From NCBI GenBank assembly GCA_045645505.1, contig JAZRIW010000002.1:62001-126000 (forward strand): a stretch of DNA of 64,000 nucleotides, given 5' to 3'. Shown here in pieces: positions 18,107 to 26,773 of this stretch (positions are counted from its first letter, which is position 1; the number at the start of each line of letters is the position of its first letter). The notes under the pieces were generated by a model. That model saw only the letters and a list, made by a program, of their open reading frames with translations. It did no database searches and was not told the origin of the DNA. Source of the DNA: Fumia sp045645505 (GTDB lineage: Bacteria; Bacillota; Clostridia; Oscillospirales; Ruminococcaceae). Both the position numbers and the translations under genes were made by a program.

Positions 18107-18135
18107 TTGCAATTGTAAGGCTATTGTGGTAAAGT
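18107..18135 (+). promoter_or_regulatory. Putative promoter of the amino-acid ABC transporter
   Basis: TTGCAA (18107-18112), a 17-bp spacer and TAAAGT (18130-18135). It lies between the glgP terminator and the transporter. Confidence 0.4.
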
Positions 18136-18150
18136 AATGGTATCAAGATA

Positions 18151-18171
18151 TTTCAATTTTTAAAATTGAAA
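18151..18171. promoter_or_regulatory. 21-bp palindrome in the transporter leader
   Basis: TTTCAATTTT and AAAATTGAAA flank a single central T. It lies just upstream of the AAAGG ribosome site of the binding-protein gene. It could be an operator, or in RNA an 8-bp hairpin with a 5-nt loop. Confidence 0.4.
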
Positions 18172-18189
18172 AATGAAAGGATGTTTTAA

Positions 18190-18957
18190 ATGAAAAAAAT
18201 TATTGCTTTGGCTTTGGCTATGTTGACAGCTGTATGTTGTTTAGCAGGTTGTGGAGCAGGCTCCCAAGATGATGCTAAAACTTTGACAATGGCTACAAAT
18301 GCTGAATTCCCTCCATACGAATATATGGAGAATAATGAAATTGTTGGTATCGATGCTGAAATCGCAAAAGCTATTGCTGATAAGCTCGGCTACACACTTG
18401 TTATTGAAAATGTTGACTTTGATTCTCTTATCCCCGGCGTACAGACAGGTAAATATGATTTTGTTGCTGCAGGTATGACAGTTACAGATGAACGTCTTGA
18501 GCAGGTGGATTTCACACAGTCTTATGCAACAGGTATCCAGTCTATCATCGTTAAAGAAGGCTCCGCTATCACAACTGCTGATGACCTCTTTAAAGAGGGT
18601 GCTTCCACAAAGATTGGTGTTCAGCTTGCTACAACAGGCGACCTTTACTGCACATGGGATATTGAGGACGAAGGACTTGGAACCATCGAACGTTATAACA
18701 AGGGCGCTGACGCAGTTATGGCTCTTAATTCCGATAAAGTAGATTGCGTTGTTATCGATAACGAACCTGCTAAGGTTTTCGTTGCAAACAACCCCGGTCT
18801 TAAGATCCTTGATACAGAATATGCTGTTGAAGATTACGCTATCGCAGTATCAAAGGATAAGCCCGAACTTCTCGAAAGCATCAACACAGCTTTGGGAGAA
18901 TTGATTGCTGATGGCACAGTTCAGGGAATTATCGAAAAATATATCCCTGCAGAATAA
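18190..18957 (+). CDS. Polar amino-acid ABC transporter substrate-binding lipoprotein
   Basis: Family 3 solute-binding protein that captures an amino acid outside the membrane. It has a lipoprotein signal (LTAVCCLAGC; the Cys after LAG is the lipidation site), then the family motif TNAEFPPYEYMENNEIVGID and GKYDFVAAGMTVTDERLEQV. About 255 residues. Codon use is richer in C-ending codons (GGC, ATC, CTC, TCC) than in its neighbours, as expected for a highly expressed binding protein. Permease and ATPase genes follow. The actual amino acid cannot be read from sequence. Confidence 0.93.
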   Translation: MKKIIALALAMLTAVCCLAGCGAGSQDDAKTLTMATNAEFPPYEYMENNEIVGIDAEIAKAIADKLGYTLVIENVDFDSLIPGVQTGKYDFVAAGMTVTDERLEQVDFTQSYATGIQSIIVKEGSAITTADDLFKEGASTKIGVQLATTGDLYCTWDIEDEGLGTIERYNKGADAVMALNSDKVDCVVIDNEPAKVFVANNPGLKILDTEYAVEDYAIAVSKDKPELLESINTALGELIADGTVQGIIEKYIPAE

Positions 18958-19030
18958 TATCAAGCAGATTTACAAGGGCTGTATCGTAATGACACAGCCC
19001 TATTTATTTATTACGAAAGGAGCATATTAA

Positions 19031-19759
19031 ATGCCCGAATGGCTTACTAAGCTCATACGTGATTTTTACACCGCGTTTGTAGTAGATAACAGATGGAAAT
19101 ATCTTGTTGAAGGTGTGAAAAATACTCTTATTCTCACATTTTTTGCACTCATTTTAGGTGTTGCGCTTGGTGTAATTATTGCTGCAATTCGTGTTACATA
19201 CGATAAACAATACGGTCAGATGAAAAGGGGACTACCCAAATTCTTTCTTTGTATAGGAAACGTGATTTCCAAAATATATCTGACAGTAATACGCGGTACT
19301 CCTGCAATGGTTCAGATTCTTATTATTTTCTTTATCATTATGGCGAGTTCCAACAATAAAATGCTTTGTGGTATCATTGCTTTCGGTGTCAATTCAGGTG
19401 CTTATGTTGCGGAAATTATCCGTGGCGGAATTATGGGTATCGATGAAGGACAGACAGAGGCAGGACGTTCACTTGGCCTTAATTATGTGCAGACAATGAC
19501 TCTTATAATTCTTCCTCAGACATTTAAAAGCATTCTTCCTGCACTGGCAAATGAATTTATCGTTTTGCTTAAAGAAACTGCTATCGCCGGATATGTTGGT
19601 GTTACCGACCTTACCCGTGGTGCAAATATAATCCGTGGTATTACTTATCAAAGTTTCTGGCCACTTCTTTCGATCGCTGCAGTTTACCTTGTTATGGTAA
19701 TATTCTTTACCTGGCTTGTTGGTATTCTGGAAAGGAGGCTCCGTAAAAGTGAAAGATAA
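19031..19759 (+). CDS. Amino-acid ABC transporter permease (HisM/GlnP type)
   Basis: Membrane channel of the transporter. The 242 residues have about five hydrophobic segments and the conserved RGTPAMVQI near the second membrane helix. The EAA loop (EAGRSLGLNYVQTMTLIILP) contacts the ATPase. It lies 73 bp after the binding-protein gene, and its 3' end overlaps the ATPase gene by 11 bp, so the two are translationally coupled. Confidence 0.93.
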   Translation: MPEWLTKLIRDFYTAFVVDNRWKYLVEGVKNTLILTFFALILGVALGVIIAAIRVTYDKQYGQMKRGLPKFFLCIGNVISKIYLTVIRGTPAMVQILIIFFIIMASSNNKMLCGIIAFGVNSGAYVAEIIRGGIMGIDEGQTEAGRSLGLNYVQTMTLIILPQTFKSILPALANEFIVLLKETAIAGYVGVTDLTRGANIIRGITYQSFWPLLSIAAVYLVMVIFFTWLVGILERRLRKSER

Positions 19760-20492
19760 CATTATTATTGAAACTATAGACCTTTCTAAGCATTACAACG
19801 GTGGTAAGGTGAAGGCACTTAACGGAGTAACGACGAACATTAAAAAGGGTGAAGTTGTCGTTGTTGTAGGGCCATCAGGTTCAGGTAAATCCACCTATTT
19901 GCGTTCTCTTAATCTCCTTGAGTATCCGACTTCGGGACAGATTATCTTTAAGGGCACAGATATAACCGACACCTCTGTCAATATAAATCTTCACAGGCAG
20001 AAAATGGGTATGGTTTTTCAGCATTTTAATCTTTTTCCGCATCTTACTGTAATTGAGAATATAATGCTGGCGCCCGTTAAATTGAAGCTTCAATCCAAAT
20101 CAGAGGCGAAAGAAAATGCTATGCGTCTTTTGGAACGCACAGGACTTTCCGACAAGGCAAATGCGTATCCCAATACTCTTTCGGGAGGACAGAAACAGCG
20201 TATTGCTATAGTCAGAGCTCTTGCTATGAATCCCGAAGTTATGCTTTTTGACGAGCCTACTTCAGCTCTCGATCCTGAGATGGTAGGCGAGGTTTTAGAA
20301 CTTATGAAAGAACTTGCACATGAGGGTATGACTATGGTTGTAGTTACTCATGAAATGGGATTTGCAAAGGAAGTCGGAACAAGAATTATTTTTATGGACG
20401 AAGGAATTATTGAAGAGGAATCCATACCGAATGAATTTTTTGACAACCCTAAAAGCCAAAGGGCAAAAGATTTTCTTTCTAAGGTTCTATAA
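19749..20492 (+). CDS. Amino-acid ABC transporter ATP-binding protein (GlnQ type)
   Basis: Drives uptake by ATP hydrolysis. The GTG at 19749 is chosen because AAAGGAGG (19731-19738) lies 10 bases upstream; the longer TTG start at 19716 precedes that site. Walker A GPSGSGKST, Q-loop VFQHFNLFPHL, signature LSGGQKQRIAIVRALA, Walker B VMLFDEPTSALDPE and the switch His in VVTHEMGFA are all intact. About 247 residues, the usual GlnQ length. Last gene of the operon. Confidence 0.94.
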   Translation: MKDNIIIETIDLSKHYNGGKVKALNGVTTNIKKGEVVVVVGPSGSGKSTYLRSLNLLEYPTSGQIIFKGTDITDTSVNINLHRQKMGMVFQHFNLFPHLTVIENIMLAPVKLKLQSKSEAKENAMRLLERTGLSDKANAYPNTLSGGQKQRIAIVRALAMNPEVMLFDEPTSALDPEMVGEVLELMKELAHEGMTMVVVTHEMGFAKEVGTRIIFMDEGIIEEESIPNEFFDNPKSQRAKDFLSKVL

Positions 20493-20510
20493 AAGTTTAT
20501 ATTATAAATT

Positions 20511-20542
20511 AAAATGCAACCCAAAATTGGGTTGCATTTTTT
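20511..20542. terminator. Terminator between convergent operons
   Basis: AAAATGCAACCCA pairs with TGGGTTGCATTTT around a very short loop, with T residues after and A residues before, so it can serve both strands. The right end touches the stop of ylmC. Confidence 0.82.
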
Positions 20543-20831
20543 ATTCTCTGAAAATATTTTTCCAGTTGTATTTTTTAGAAATTTCTTCGGATAAATCGTC
20601 TATTGTAATTAAAATTGCATCTTCGCCGATAATTTTAATATTTTCCCAAGAAATTGTAATATCAGGCTGGCGTCCCAAAAGGCCCAATAGTTTAAGCCTT
20701 CCGTAAACTATCAGTGATTTTACTTCAGCTGTATCTGCATCGATGATTATATCGTCTGCATACCCTATTTTGGTGCCGTCTTTTACGTTCACAAGTTCTT
20801 TACGTCTTAAATCACGAAGTTTTGCAATCAT
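20541..20831 (-). CDS. YlmC/YmxH family PRC-barrel sporulation-associated protein
   Basis: A 96-residue protein with the PRC-barrel pattern of the YlmC/YmxH family: LRDLRRKELVNVKDGTKIGY, then DIIIDADTAEVKSLIVYGR and ISWENIKIIGEDAILITID. The family is conserved in endospore formers and linked to sporulation, but its biochemical role is not known. It is the last gene of a minus-strand group that starts at yqfC. GGGGGTG lies just upstream of the ATG. Confidence 0.85.
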   Translation of the reverse strand: MIAKLRDLRRKELVNVKDGTKIGYADDIIIDADTAEVKSLIVYGRLKLLGLLGRQPDITISWENIKIIGEDAILITIDDLSEEISKKYNWKNIFRE

Positions 20832-20853
20832 AATGGCACCCCCTTAAGAAATA

Positions 20854-21813
20854 TTATTCAAATAAGCTCTCGGGTATTCCATTTTCTAAAAACCATACAT
20901 TCTTTACTTCAAAAGTTTTTCCGTTTAAGTATGAAAGAGAAGATTCATCTTTAAAATCAAATGTGAGCTTATAAGAATAGAGTGCCTGATGGTGAAAACC
21001 GAGTTTTTTATCCTCTTTGTTTTCGGAGTATTTTCCGTCACCTAAAAGGGGGCAACCGATATATGCCATATGAGCTCTGATCTGATGAAAACGACCTGTT
21101 TTAAGTTCGACTTCCAAAAGAGAATATTTTTTATTTTTCTTTAAAACTTTATATTTTGTTATCATTGTTTTGGTGTCAGGCTTTGGAGTGTTAAAAATTA
21201 TGGCCAGATTTTTCTTTTCATCTTTTTTATGATAATGAGTGAGGATATCTTCGTCTTCAGGTGGGGTTCCTTTTGCAAGGCACAGATAGAATTTTTTAAT
21301 TTCTCTTAATTTAATTTTTTCGTTTAATATACGTAAAGAGGAGGCGTTTTTCGCGATGATAACGATACCGCCTGTATTTCTGTCAATTCGGTTGCATAAA
21401 GCAGGAGTGAAAGAAGATTCTTTTTCGGGAGAATAGTCTCCTTTCAGATAAAGATAATGCAAAACTCTGTTTATCAGAGTGTCGATATCTTCACCGTCGT
21501 CTTCATGGACGATAAGTCCCTGAGGTTTATCGACAAGCATAATATTTTCATCTTCGTAAACTATCTCAATTTTAGGTTCAGATAGCAAAAAAAGAGGTTT
21601 ATCACTTGCAAAAAACTCATCGTTTATATAAAAAGAAACCTTATCTCCGACCATAAGACGATAGCTTATTTCTGTGCGTTTATTATTAACTTTAATTCGT
21701 TTTAAACGAATATATTTATACATTAAGTTTTTTGGGAGAAGTTTTGCTGTTTTCAGAATGAACTTGTCCAATCGCTGGTCAGCATCATTTTGATTGATGA
21801 CAAACTCTTTCAT
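20854..21813 (-). CDS. RluA-family pseudouridine synthase (RluC/RluD-like)
   Basis: Isomerises uridine to pseudouridine in rRNA or tRNA. An N-terminal S4 RNA-binding domain (DQRLDKFILKTAKLLPKNLM) is followed by the RluA catalytic domain. The catalytic Asp lies in ALCNRIDRNTGGIVIIAKN, a variant of the usual HRLDxxTSG in which Asn replaces His and Gly replaces Ser. Other motifs: LKTGRFHQIRAHMAYIGCPL. About 319 residues. The exact target uridine cannot be inferred. Confidence 0.9.
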   Translation of the reverse strand: MKEFVINQNDADQRLDKFILKTAKLLPKNLMYKYIRLKRIKVNNKRTEISYRLMVGDKVSFYINDEFFASDKPLFLLSEPKIEIVYEDENIMLVDKPQGLIVHEDDGEDIDTLINRVLHYLYLKGDYSPEKESSFTPALCNRIDRNTGGIVIIAKNASSLRILNEKIKLREIKKFYLCLAKGTPPEDEDILTHYHKKDEKKNLAIIFNTPKPDTKTMITKYKVLKKNKKYSLLEVELKTGRFHQIRAHMAYIGCPLLGDGKYSENKEDKKLGFHHQALYSYKLTFDFKDESSLSYLNGKTFEVKNVWFLENGIPESLFE

Positions 21814-21824
21814 TTTCTCTCTCC

Positions 21825-22049
21825 TTAAAGCTTAAAATCTTCCGCATTATACTCGGGTAAATTCAGAATTTTTTTTGGTTTTCGTTTGAGTGGTGAATAG
21901 TTAAAATGCATACAGGAAAAATCGGGGGAAACAATGCCGTTATGATGACACATAATCTTTTTTTCATCTTTGCTTGTTTTTCCGTATTCGCAGTAGGCAC
22001 ACGCGGGAGTTATTTTCTTTCCGAATAACAACGTTTTGATAACACTCAA
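21825..22049 (-). CDS. Small Cys-rich protein, putative metal-binding
   Basis: I do not recognise the family. The 74 residues contain a CAYCEYG pair, a later CHHNG and FSCMHF, four Cys in all plus His residues that could hold a zinc ion. A basic tail (PLKRKPKKILNLPEYN) follows. The start is a TTG at 22049 after a purine-rich stretch, so it may be slightly off. It lies 11 bp upstream of the pseudouridine synthase gene, in the same operon. Similar short Cys proteins are common in Clostridia, with no known role. Confidence 0.65.
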   Translation of the reverse strand: MSVIKTLLFGKKITPACAYCEYGKTSKDEKKIMCHHNGIVSPDFSCMHFNYSPLKRKPKKILNLPEYNAEDFKL

Positions 22050-22066
22050 CTCTTTTCTTTAGAAAT

Positions 22067-23119
22067 TTAGTTAATTATATCATATTTTTTGTTGCTAATC
22101 AATAACATAACGCATAAAAGAATAACAAATGCCGATGAAATAAAAGAAGTGGTACTGTTTGAAGGAGTTATAAGGTCGGTTGTTGCAAAAACTTCATTTG
22201 GAATTTTTAAAAATTTTACTGATAAAAGAGTTGAAAAAACACTTATGGCGGTATAAAAAATTCTTGAAATAATAAATTTTTTCATTTTTATACCGGTTTT
22301 TGAAAGAAAACATTTTATTTGCATTAATACGCAAATTCCGCCGAAAGAGGTGTATATTGTCGATAATATAAGAGCATTTTTAAAGCTTAAATCTGAAATT
22401 GAAGCACAGCCGATAGATACTTCCAAAAAGCCCCCTATAAAATTCAATCCTATTTTATTTAAAAATACAAAAATTACAGAAAATAATAAAATAAAACTGC
22501 AAATCATAAAAAGTGATTTTCCTGCACTTATAACAGAATTTACAAGTACTTGTGAATATGAAATATTTTCATCGAAGTCATCAGTCACGTCGTGCCACAT
22601 ATAGTCTTCGGTTTTTCTTATAAAAAATCCCATTATTATTCCAATGATGAGTGCAGAAAAAACTTCACAAAGATATATTATAAGTCCTATTTTTACATTA
22701 TTGAAAATTGCAATCCCGACAGCACCTATTATAAAAGATGGTGAGCAGTTTATCGTACTGCAAATAAGAATTTCTCCTAATTTCGGAGAAATTTTTTTGG
22801 ATTTCACCAAATTTGCGACCATCTGAGCTCCGGTGGGATATCCGCCTAAAATCCCCATAATGAAAACTGAAACAGTTTCGGGGGGTACTCTCATTATAAA
22901 GGATATAAATCTTAATGGAAAAAACATTATAGTCAAGAGGTCTGTATTTGATAAAAATTCTGCAATTATCATAAAAATAAATAGTGATGGGATTATCGTA
23001 TTAAAAGAGAGGTCTAATCCTTTTTTTACTCCTACTATAGTTAAATTTGCATATTTAAGTACTAAAAATCCTGATATGAGAATTAAAACAGAGGTTAAAA
23101 TTTTTTTGAGTTTTTTCAT
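22067..23119 (-). CDS. ylbJ: YlbJ-type sporulation integral membrane protein (nucleoside recognition domain)
   Basis: About 350 residues with roughly eight to ten hydrophobic segments and Gate/nucleoside-recognition domain motifs: GILGGYPTGAQMVANLVKS and STINCSPSFIIGAVG. YlbJ is a sporulation membrane protein expressed under sigma-E in Bacillus; its transport substrate is not settled. The ATG at 23119 follows AAAGGTGG by eight bases; the GTG at 23131 lies inside that site. It sits directly downstream of yqfC (15 bp), so the two form a sporulation pair. Confidence 0.86.
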   Translation of the reverse strand: MKKLKKILTSVLILISGFLVLKYANLTIVGVKKGLDLSFNTIIPSLFIFMIIAEFLSNTDLLTIMFFPLRFISFIMRVPPETVSVFIMGILGGYPTGAQMVANLVKSKKISPKLGEILICSTINCSPSFIIGAVGIAIFNNVKIGLIIYLCEVFSALIIGIIMGFFIRKTEDYMWHDVTDDFDENISYSQVLVNSVISAGKSLFMICSFILLFSVIFVFLNKIGLNFIGGFLEVSIGCASISDLSFKNALILSTIYTSFGGICVLMQIKCFLSKTGIKMKKFIISRIFYTAISVFSTLLSVKFLKIPNEVFATTDLITPSNSTTSFISSAFVILLCVMLLISNKKYDIIN

Positions 23120-23134
23120 AGATTTATCCACCTT

Positions 23135-23452
23135 TTAAATCCATTCCAAGCTTTGAATTTCGCCTTTAACCGTGATTGAAGTTTTGGTATATCCGGATAG
23201 AGAAAGGTCTTTGCCCATTAAGAGCAGTTTCTTTTTCCCGAAAGAAAGTTTTATGATTATGTCATCGTATTCAAGGATATCCTTACAACCTTCAATATAT
23301 ATTTCTTTGTTGCTTATAAATTGAAGCTCCGGCTCATAAATAAAAGTTTTGGTTTTTTCCTTAAAAGCGTCAAATAATGGCTTTTTGCAGTCTTTTAAAA
23401 AAGGATAATTTTTATCCTCGCCAAAACGATTTCTGTTTGTTTTCTTCTTCAA
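23135..23452 (-). CDS. yqfC: YqfC/YabP-family sporulation protein
   Basis: A 105-residue protein with the YabP/YqfC domain: ELQFISNKEIYIEGCKDIL, YDDIIIKLSFGKKKLLLMGK and LSLSGYTKTSITVKGEIQSLEW. YqfC is a sigma-E-dependent protein needed for spore formation in Bacillus and is normally the gene right before yqfD in the same direction. Here it is on the opposite strand, back-to-back with yqfD. Start TTG at 23452 after AAAGGTGG. Confidence 0.86.
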   Translation of the reverse strand: MKKKTNRNRFGEDKNYPFLKDCKKPLFDAFKEKTKTFIYEPELQFISNKEIYIEGCKDILEYDDIIIKLSFGKKKLLLMGKDLSLSGYTKTSITVKGEIQSLEWI

Positions 23453-23480
23453 TCTAAGACCACCTTTCGAAACCTTTTAA

Positions 23481-23510
23481 TTTATATTCGAAAATTAAGA
23501 GGCATATACA
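23481..23510 (+). promoter_or_regulatory. Possible sigma-E-type promoter for yqfD
   Basis: TTATATT (23481-23487), a 15-bp spacer and CATATACA (23503-23510) resemble sigma-E elements and lie in the 87-bp gap between divergent yqfC and yqfD. The match is loose. Confidence 0.35.
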
Positions 23511-23539
23511 TATAATAAAAAGGTTAAAGGAGAGAAAAA

Positions 23540-24727
23540 ATGCTTGATTATTTTGCAACTGTGTTTTTTAAAGCAACCGGTGACGATATGGGTAAATTTT
23601 TATCATTGTGCAGAGAAAATAATTTGCCTATAAGAAATTTTAAAAAGTATCAAAAAAGTTGTGCGGGGTATATTTCCCCAAAAGATTATAAAAAAATTGT
23701 ACTTTTAGGGAAAAATGCAGGAGTAAAAATAAAAATAATAAAAAAAAGAGGGATTTTGTTTTTTGTAAGACGTTATCGGAAAAGATTGGGGATTTTTATA
23801 GGAGGTATTTTAGCAGTTGTAACATTATTGTTTTTGCAGAATTTTGTGTGGGCGATAGATGTTTACGGGAATGAGGAACTTTTGGATACTCATATTTTAT
23901 CAGTAGCACGTGATAATGGCTTAAAGATAGGAACGTTTCTACCGACTAAAGATCTTGAAATGATTGAGCTTTTTATGTTAAAAGAACTTCCTGCAGTTTC
24001 ATTTTTATCTTTAAACAAAATAGGAAGCAGAGTGGAAATTGAGGTTTCAGAAGAAGTGCCCAAACCGATGATTATAAAAAATAATGTCCCTTGCAATATA
24101 GTTGCACTTAAAACGGGTACGATATTAAGCTCTGAAGTATATGCGGGGCAGAAAATGTTTAAAGAGGGTGATACAGTATATAAGGGTGACCTTTTAGTAA
24201 GTGGGATAGTTGAGAGTGCCGATCGGAAAATTACATATCATCATGCTTTGGCCAAAATTATTGCAAAGACAAAATTTATAAAGGAATTTAGCTTTTCATT
24301 GAATCAGGTGGAAAAAAGTTATACAGGAAAGGAAAAAAATCGTTATCGTATAGACATTTTAGGAAAAAAACTCCCACTTTTTGTTGCATTGCCTCAAAAA
24401 GAAAATTATGATTCAAAAAGGAGTATTGAGCCTTTAAAGGTTTTTAATTTGGTTTTGCCGTTTGGCATAGAAAAAGAAACACTTAATTTTTATGAACTAA
24501 AATCTATTACTTTTACCGAAGAAGAGGGACTTGAAATTATTAAAAAAAATATTATAGAGTATGAAAATGAGGAACTTGAAAATGCAGAAATCCTTTCAAA
24601 AGAGATGTTTGCCAGTGTAAATGATAACTTGTTAATTATGAGGGTAGAATATCAATGCAAAGAAGAAATTTCTCTTTATAAAAAACTTGATACCGATATT
24701 GACTACACTCTCCCACCTGATCCGTAG
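23540..24727 (+). CDS. yqfD: Sporulation protein YqfD
   Basis: YqfD is a membrane-bound mother-cell sporulation protein. The 395 residues show a cytoplasmic N-terminal domain (MLDYFATVFFKATGDDMGKF, then LCRENNLPIRNFKKYQKSCAGYI), one membrane segment near residues 85-108 (GIFIGGILAVVTLLFLQNFVWAI), and an outer part starting with VYGNEELLDTHILSVARDNGLKIGTF. The membrane exit followed by a short N-E-L/I fold recalls FtsQ-like POTRA domains. AAAGGAG precedes the ATG. phoH follows, as in Bacillus. Confidence 0.9.
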   Translation: MLDYFATVFFKATGDDMGKFLSLCRENNLPIRNFKKYQKSCAGYISPKDYKKIVLLGKNAGVKIKIIKKRGILFFVRRYRKRLGIFIGGILAVVTLLFLQNFVWAIDVYGNEELLDTHILSVARDNGLKIGTFLPTKDLEMIELFMLKELPAVSFLSLNKIGSRVEIEVSEEVPKPMIIKNNVPCNIVALKTGTILSSEVYAGQKMFKEGDTVYKGDLLVSGIVESADRKITYHHALAKIIAKTKFIKEFSFSLNQVEKSYTGKEKNRYRIDILGKKLPLFVALPQKENYDSKRSIEPLKVFNLVLPFGIEKETLNFYELKSITFTEEEGLEIIKKNIIEYENEELENAEILSKEMFASVNDNLLIMRVEYQCKEEISLYKKLDTDIDYTLPPDP

Positions 24728-24771
24728 TTTAAAATTGTCGAAAAAATGAAAAATTTTGTGTATTTTGCATA

Positions 24772-24800
24772 GATACAAACTGAAATTTTTATGGTATAAT
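24772..24800 (+). promoter_or_regulatory. Extended -10 promoter for phoH and downstream genes
   Basis: A perfect TATAAT (24795-24800) is preceded by TGG, giving an extended -10, with a poor -35 (GATACA). It lies about 38 bp upstream of the phoH start, so the operon can be expressed without the yqfD promoter. Confidence 0.5.
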
Positions 24801-24837
24801 ACTAATAATTAAAGTTTAAATGAAAGGACGGTATAAA

Positions 24838-25812
24838 TTGGCCGAAAATATACTGCTGCTTGAAAATGCAAATCAGATAGTTAAGATTTGTGGGGATTAT
24901 GATAAAAATTTACATGTTTTAAAAAAAGAATATGATGTTGAAATAGTAATCAGAGATTTAGAAGTTAAGATTTTAGGTGATGAAGAAAATGTTATGAACT
25001 GCCGAAAATCTATTGAAAGTTTACTTACTATAATTGATTCAGGTAAGGAAATAGATGAGCTTAATGTGAGATATGCAGTTTCAATGACAAGGGAAGGTAC
25101 ATTGGCTGAACTTAAGGACTTGGGAAATGATTGTATTTCAATAACACAAAAAGGAAAGCCTGTTTCCCCTAAGACTGTAGGTCAGAAAAAATATATACAG
25201 ACTATACAGAAAAATACTATTACTTTGGGTGTAGGCCCTGCCGGAACCGGTAAAACTTATCTTGCTGTTGCTATGGCGGTAAAGGCATTTAAGGCAGGTA
25301 CGGTTGAGAGGATCATCCTGACAAGACCTGCGGTTGAGGCAGGCGAAAAACTTGGCTTTTTGCCGGGGGATTTGCAAAATAAAGTAGATCCTTATTTAAG
25401 ACCTTTATATGATGCGCTTTTTGATTTTTTAGGTGCTGAAAGCTTTTTAAAATATCAAGAGCGTGGAAATATTGAGGTAGCACCTTTAGCGTATATGCGT
25501 GGCAGGACTTTAGATGAATCTTTTATTATTTTAGATGAAGCACAGAATACTACGCGTGAGCAGATGAAGATGTTTCTTACCCGTTTAGGTTTTGGCTCAA
25601 AGATTATAATTACCGGTGACGTAACGCAGATTGATTTACCGGATAATAAAAAATCAGGCCTTTTAGAAGCTATGAAGGTGCTTAAAAATATCGATGATAT
25701 TGGTATGGTGCGTTTCAGCGAAAAGGATGTTGTCAGACATAAGCTTGTTCAGGACATTGTAAAAGCTTATGACAAATATTATGAGGAGGGCAAAAAAAGA
25801 CATCATGAATAA
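24838..25812 (+). CDS. phoH: PhoH-family ATPase (PhoH/YbeZ)
   Basis: PhoH-like P-loop ATPase, linked to RNA metabolism together with YbeY. The TTG at 24838 lies nine bases after AAAGGA; the ATG at 24820 overlaps that site. Walker A GPAGTGKTYLAVAMAV, conserved ILTRPAVEAGEKLGFLPGDL and Walker B FIILDEAQNTTREQMKMFLTR. Length about 324, typical. Its stop overlaps the ybeY start by 8 bp. Confidence 0.93.
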   Translation: MAENILLLENANQIVKICGDYDKNLHVLKKEYDVEIVIRDLEVKILGDEENVMNCRKSIESLLTIIDSGKEIDELNVRYAVSMTREGTLAELKDLGNDCISITQKGKPVSPKTVGQKKYIQTIQKNTITLGVGPAGTGKTYLAVAMAVKAFKAGTVERIILTRPAVEAGEKLGFLPGDLQNKVDPYLRPLYDALFDFLGAESFLKYQERGNIEVAPLAYMRGRTLDESFIILDEAQNTTREQMKMFLTRLGFGSKIIITGDVTQIDLPDNKKSGLLEAMKVLKNIDDIGMVRFSEKDVVRHKLVQDIVKAYDKYYEEGKKRHHE

Positions 25813-26314
25813 GGTTAAAGTTGTAATATCAAACAGACAAAATGAAATAAAAATCCCTACAGGTATCAGATTGCTCATAAGACGTTGTTGTAATGCTGCA
25901 TTGAGAGAAGAAAATTTTACTGAAGATGCAGAAATTGCAGTTTCATTTGTAGATAATAACGAAATAAGAGAGCTTAATGCTAAATATCGCAATAAAGATA
26001 TGCCTACTGATGTTCTTTCTTTTCCTTTGGGTGAAAATGGTAAATATGACAGGAACGAGTCAACAGGTGCACTTTTGCTTGGAGATATTGTTATTTCTAT
26101 TCCTAAAGCTTTTGAACAGGCTGAAATTTACGGCCATTCTTTGCAAAGAGAGATGGGCTTTTTAACTGTTCATTCAATGTTCCATCTTTTGGGATATGAT
26201 CATGAAAATGGCGGTGTTGAAGCTGTTCGTATGCGTGAAAAAGAAGAAACTGTTCTTACAATGCTTGGTATCCCGAGGGGGGCAAGTTATGTGCTTGAAA
26301 ATGAAGAGGGGTAA
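25805..26314 (+). CDS. ybeY: rRNA maturation endoribonuclease YbeY
   Basis: Zinc-dependent RNase for 16S rRNA 3'-end maturation and ribosome quality control. The UPF0054 motif HSMFHLLGYDHE supplies the three His ligands; TDVLSFPLG is also conserved. The ATG at 25805 follows GAGGAGG and is inside the end of phoH; the earlier ATG codons are within phoH without a site. About 169 residues. Confidence 0.93.
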   Translation: MNKVKVVISNRQNEIKIPTGIRLLIRRCCNAALREENFTEDAEIAVSFVDNNEIRELNAKYRNKDMPTDVLSFPLGENGKYDRNESTGALLLGDIVISIPKAFEQAEIYGHSLQREMGFLTVHSMFHLLGYDHENGGVEAVRMREKEETVLTMLGIPRGASYVLENEEG

Positions 26315-26762
26315 AAGTTTTGTAAAAGGTTTTTTATATGCTATAAAGGGAATATTGCATTGTATAAAAAACGAAAGAAATATGCGTGTTCATATAAGTA
26401 TAGCTTTAATTGTTACGCTTTTTTCTTTTGTATATGGACTTACAGCACTTGAATATGCGGTGTTGTTTATAACAATAGGACTTGTTATTTTATCGGAAAT
26501 GTTCAATACAGCAATAGAAGTGGTGATAAATCTTAATACAACACACTATAATAATCTTGCAAAAATAGGTAAAGATGTTGCTGCAGGTGCAGTATTGGTA
26601 TCGGCTGTTACTTCGGTTTTTGTAGGACTTGCTTTGTTTTTGCATTTTCCGAAACTTATTGATACTTTTATTGTTATAATTAAAACCCCTTATCTTTTAA
26701 TAGCATTTATTTTATTGTTTATAGCGGGAATTATTTTTTTAAATAAGAATAACAAATTGTAA
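26289..26762 (+). CDS. dgkA: DgkA-type diacylglycerol/undecaprenol kinase
   Basis: Small membrane kinase; Gram-positive members phosphorylate undecaprenol. The core has three membrane helices and the catalytic motif SEMFNTAIEVVINL. An additional C-terminal hydrophobic helix (about the last 30 residues, LLIAFILLFIAGIIFL) lengthens it to about 157 residues against roughly 120 in short members. The ATG at 26289 follows a G-rich site (26275-26282) inside the ybeY end; ATG at 26301 is also possible. Order ybeY-dgkA-era is the common Firmicutes arrangement. Confidence 0.88.
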   Translation: MCLKMKRGKSFVKGFLYAIKGILHCIKNERNMRVHISIALIVTLFSFVYGLTALEYAVLFITIGLVILSEMFNTAIEVVINLNTTHYNNLAKIGKDVAAGAVLVSAVTSVFVGLALFLHFPKLIDTFIVIIKTPYLLIAFILLFIAGIIFLNKNNKL

Positions 26763-26773
26763 AGGAAATATAT

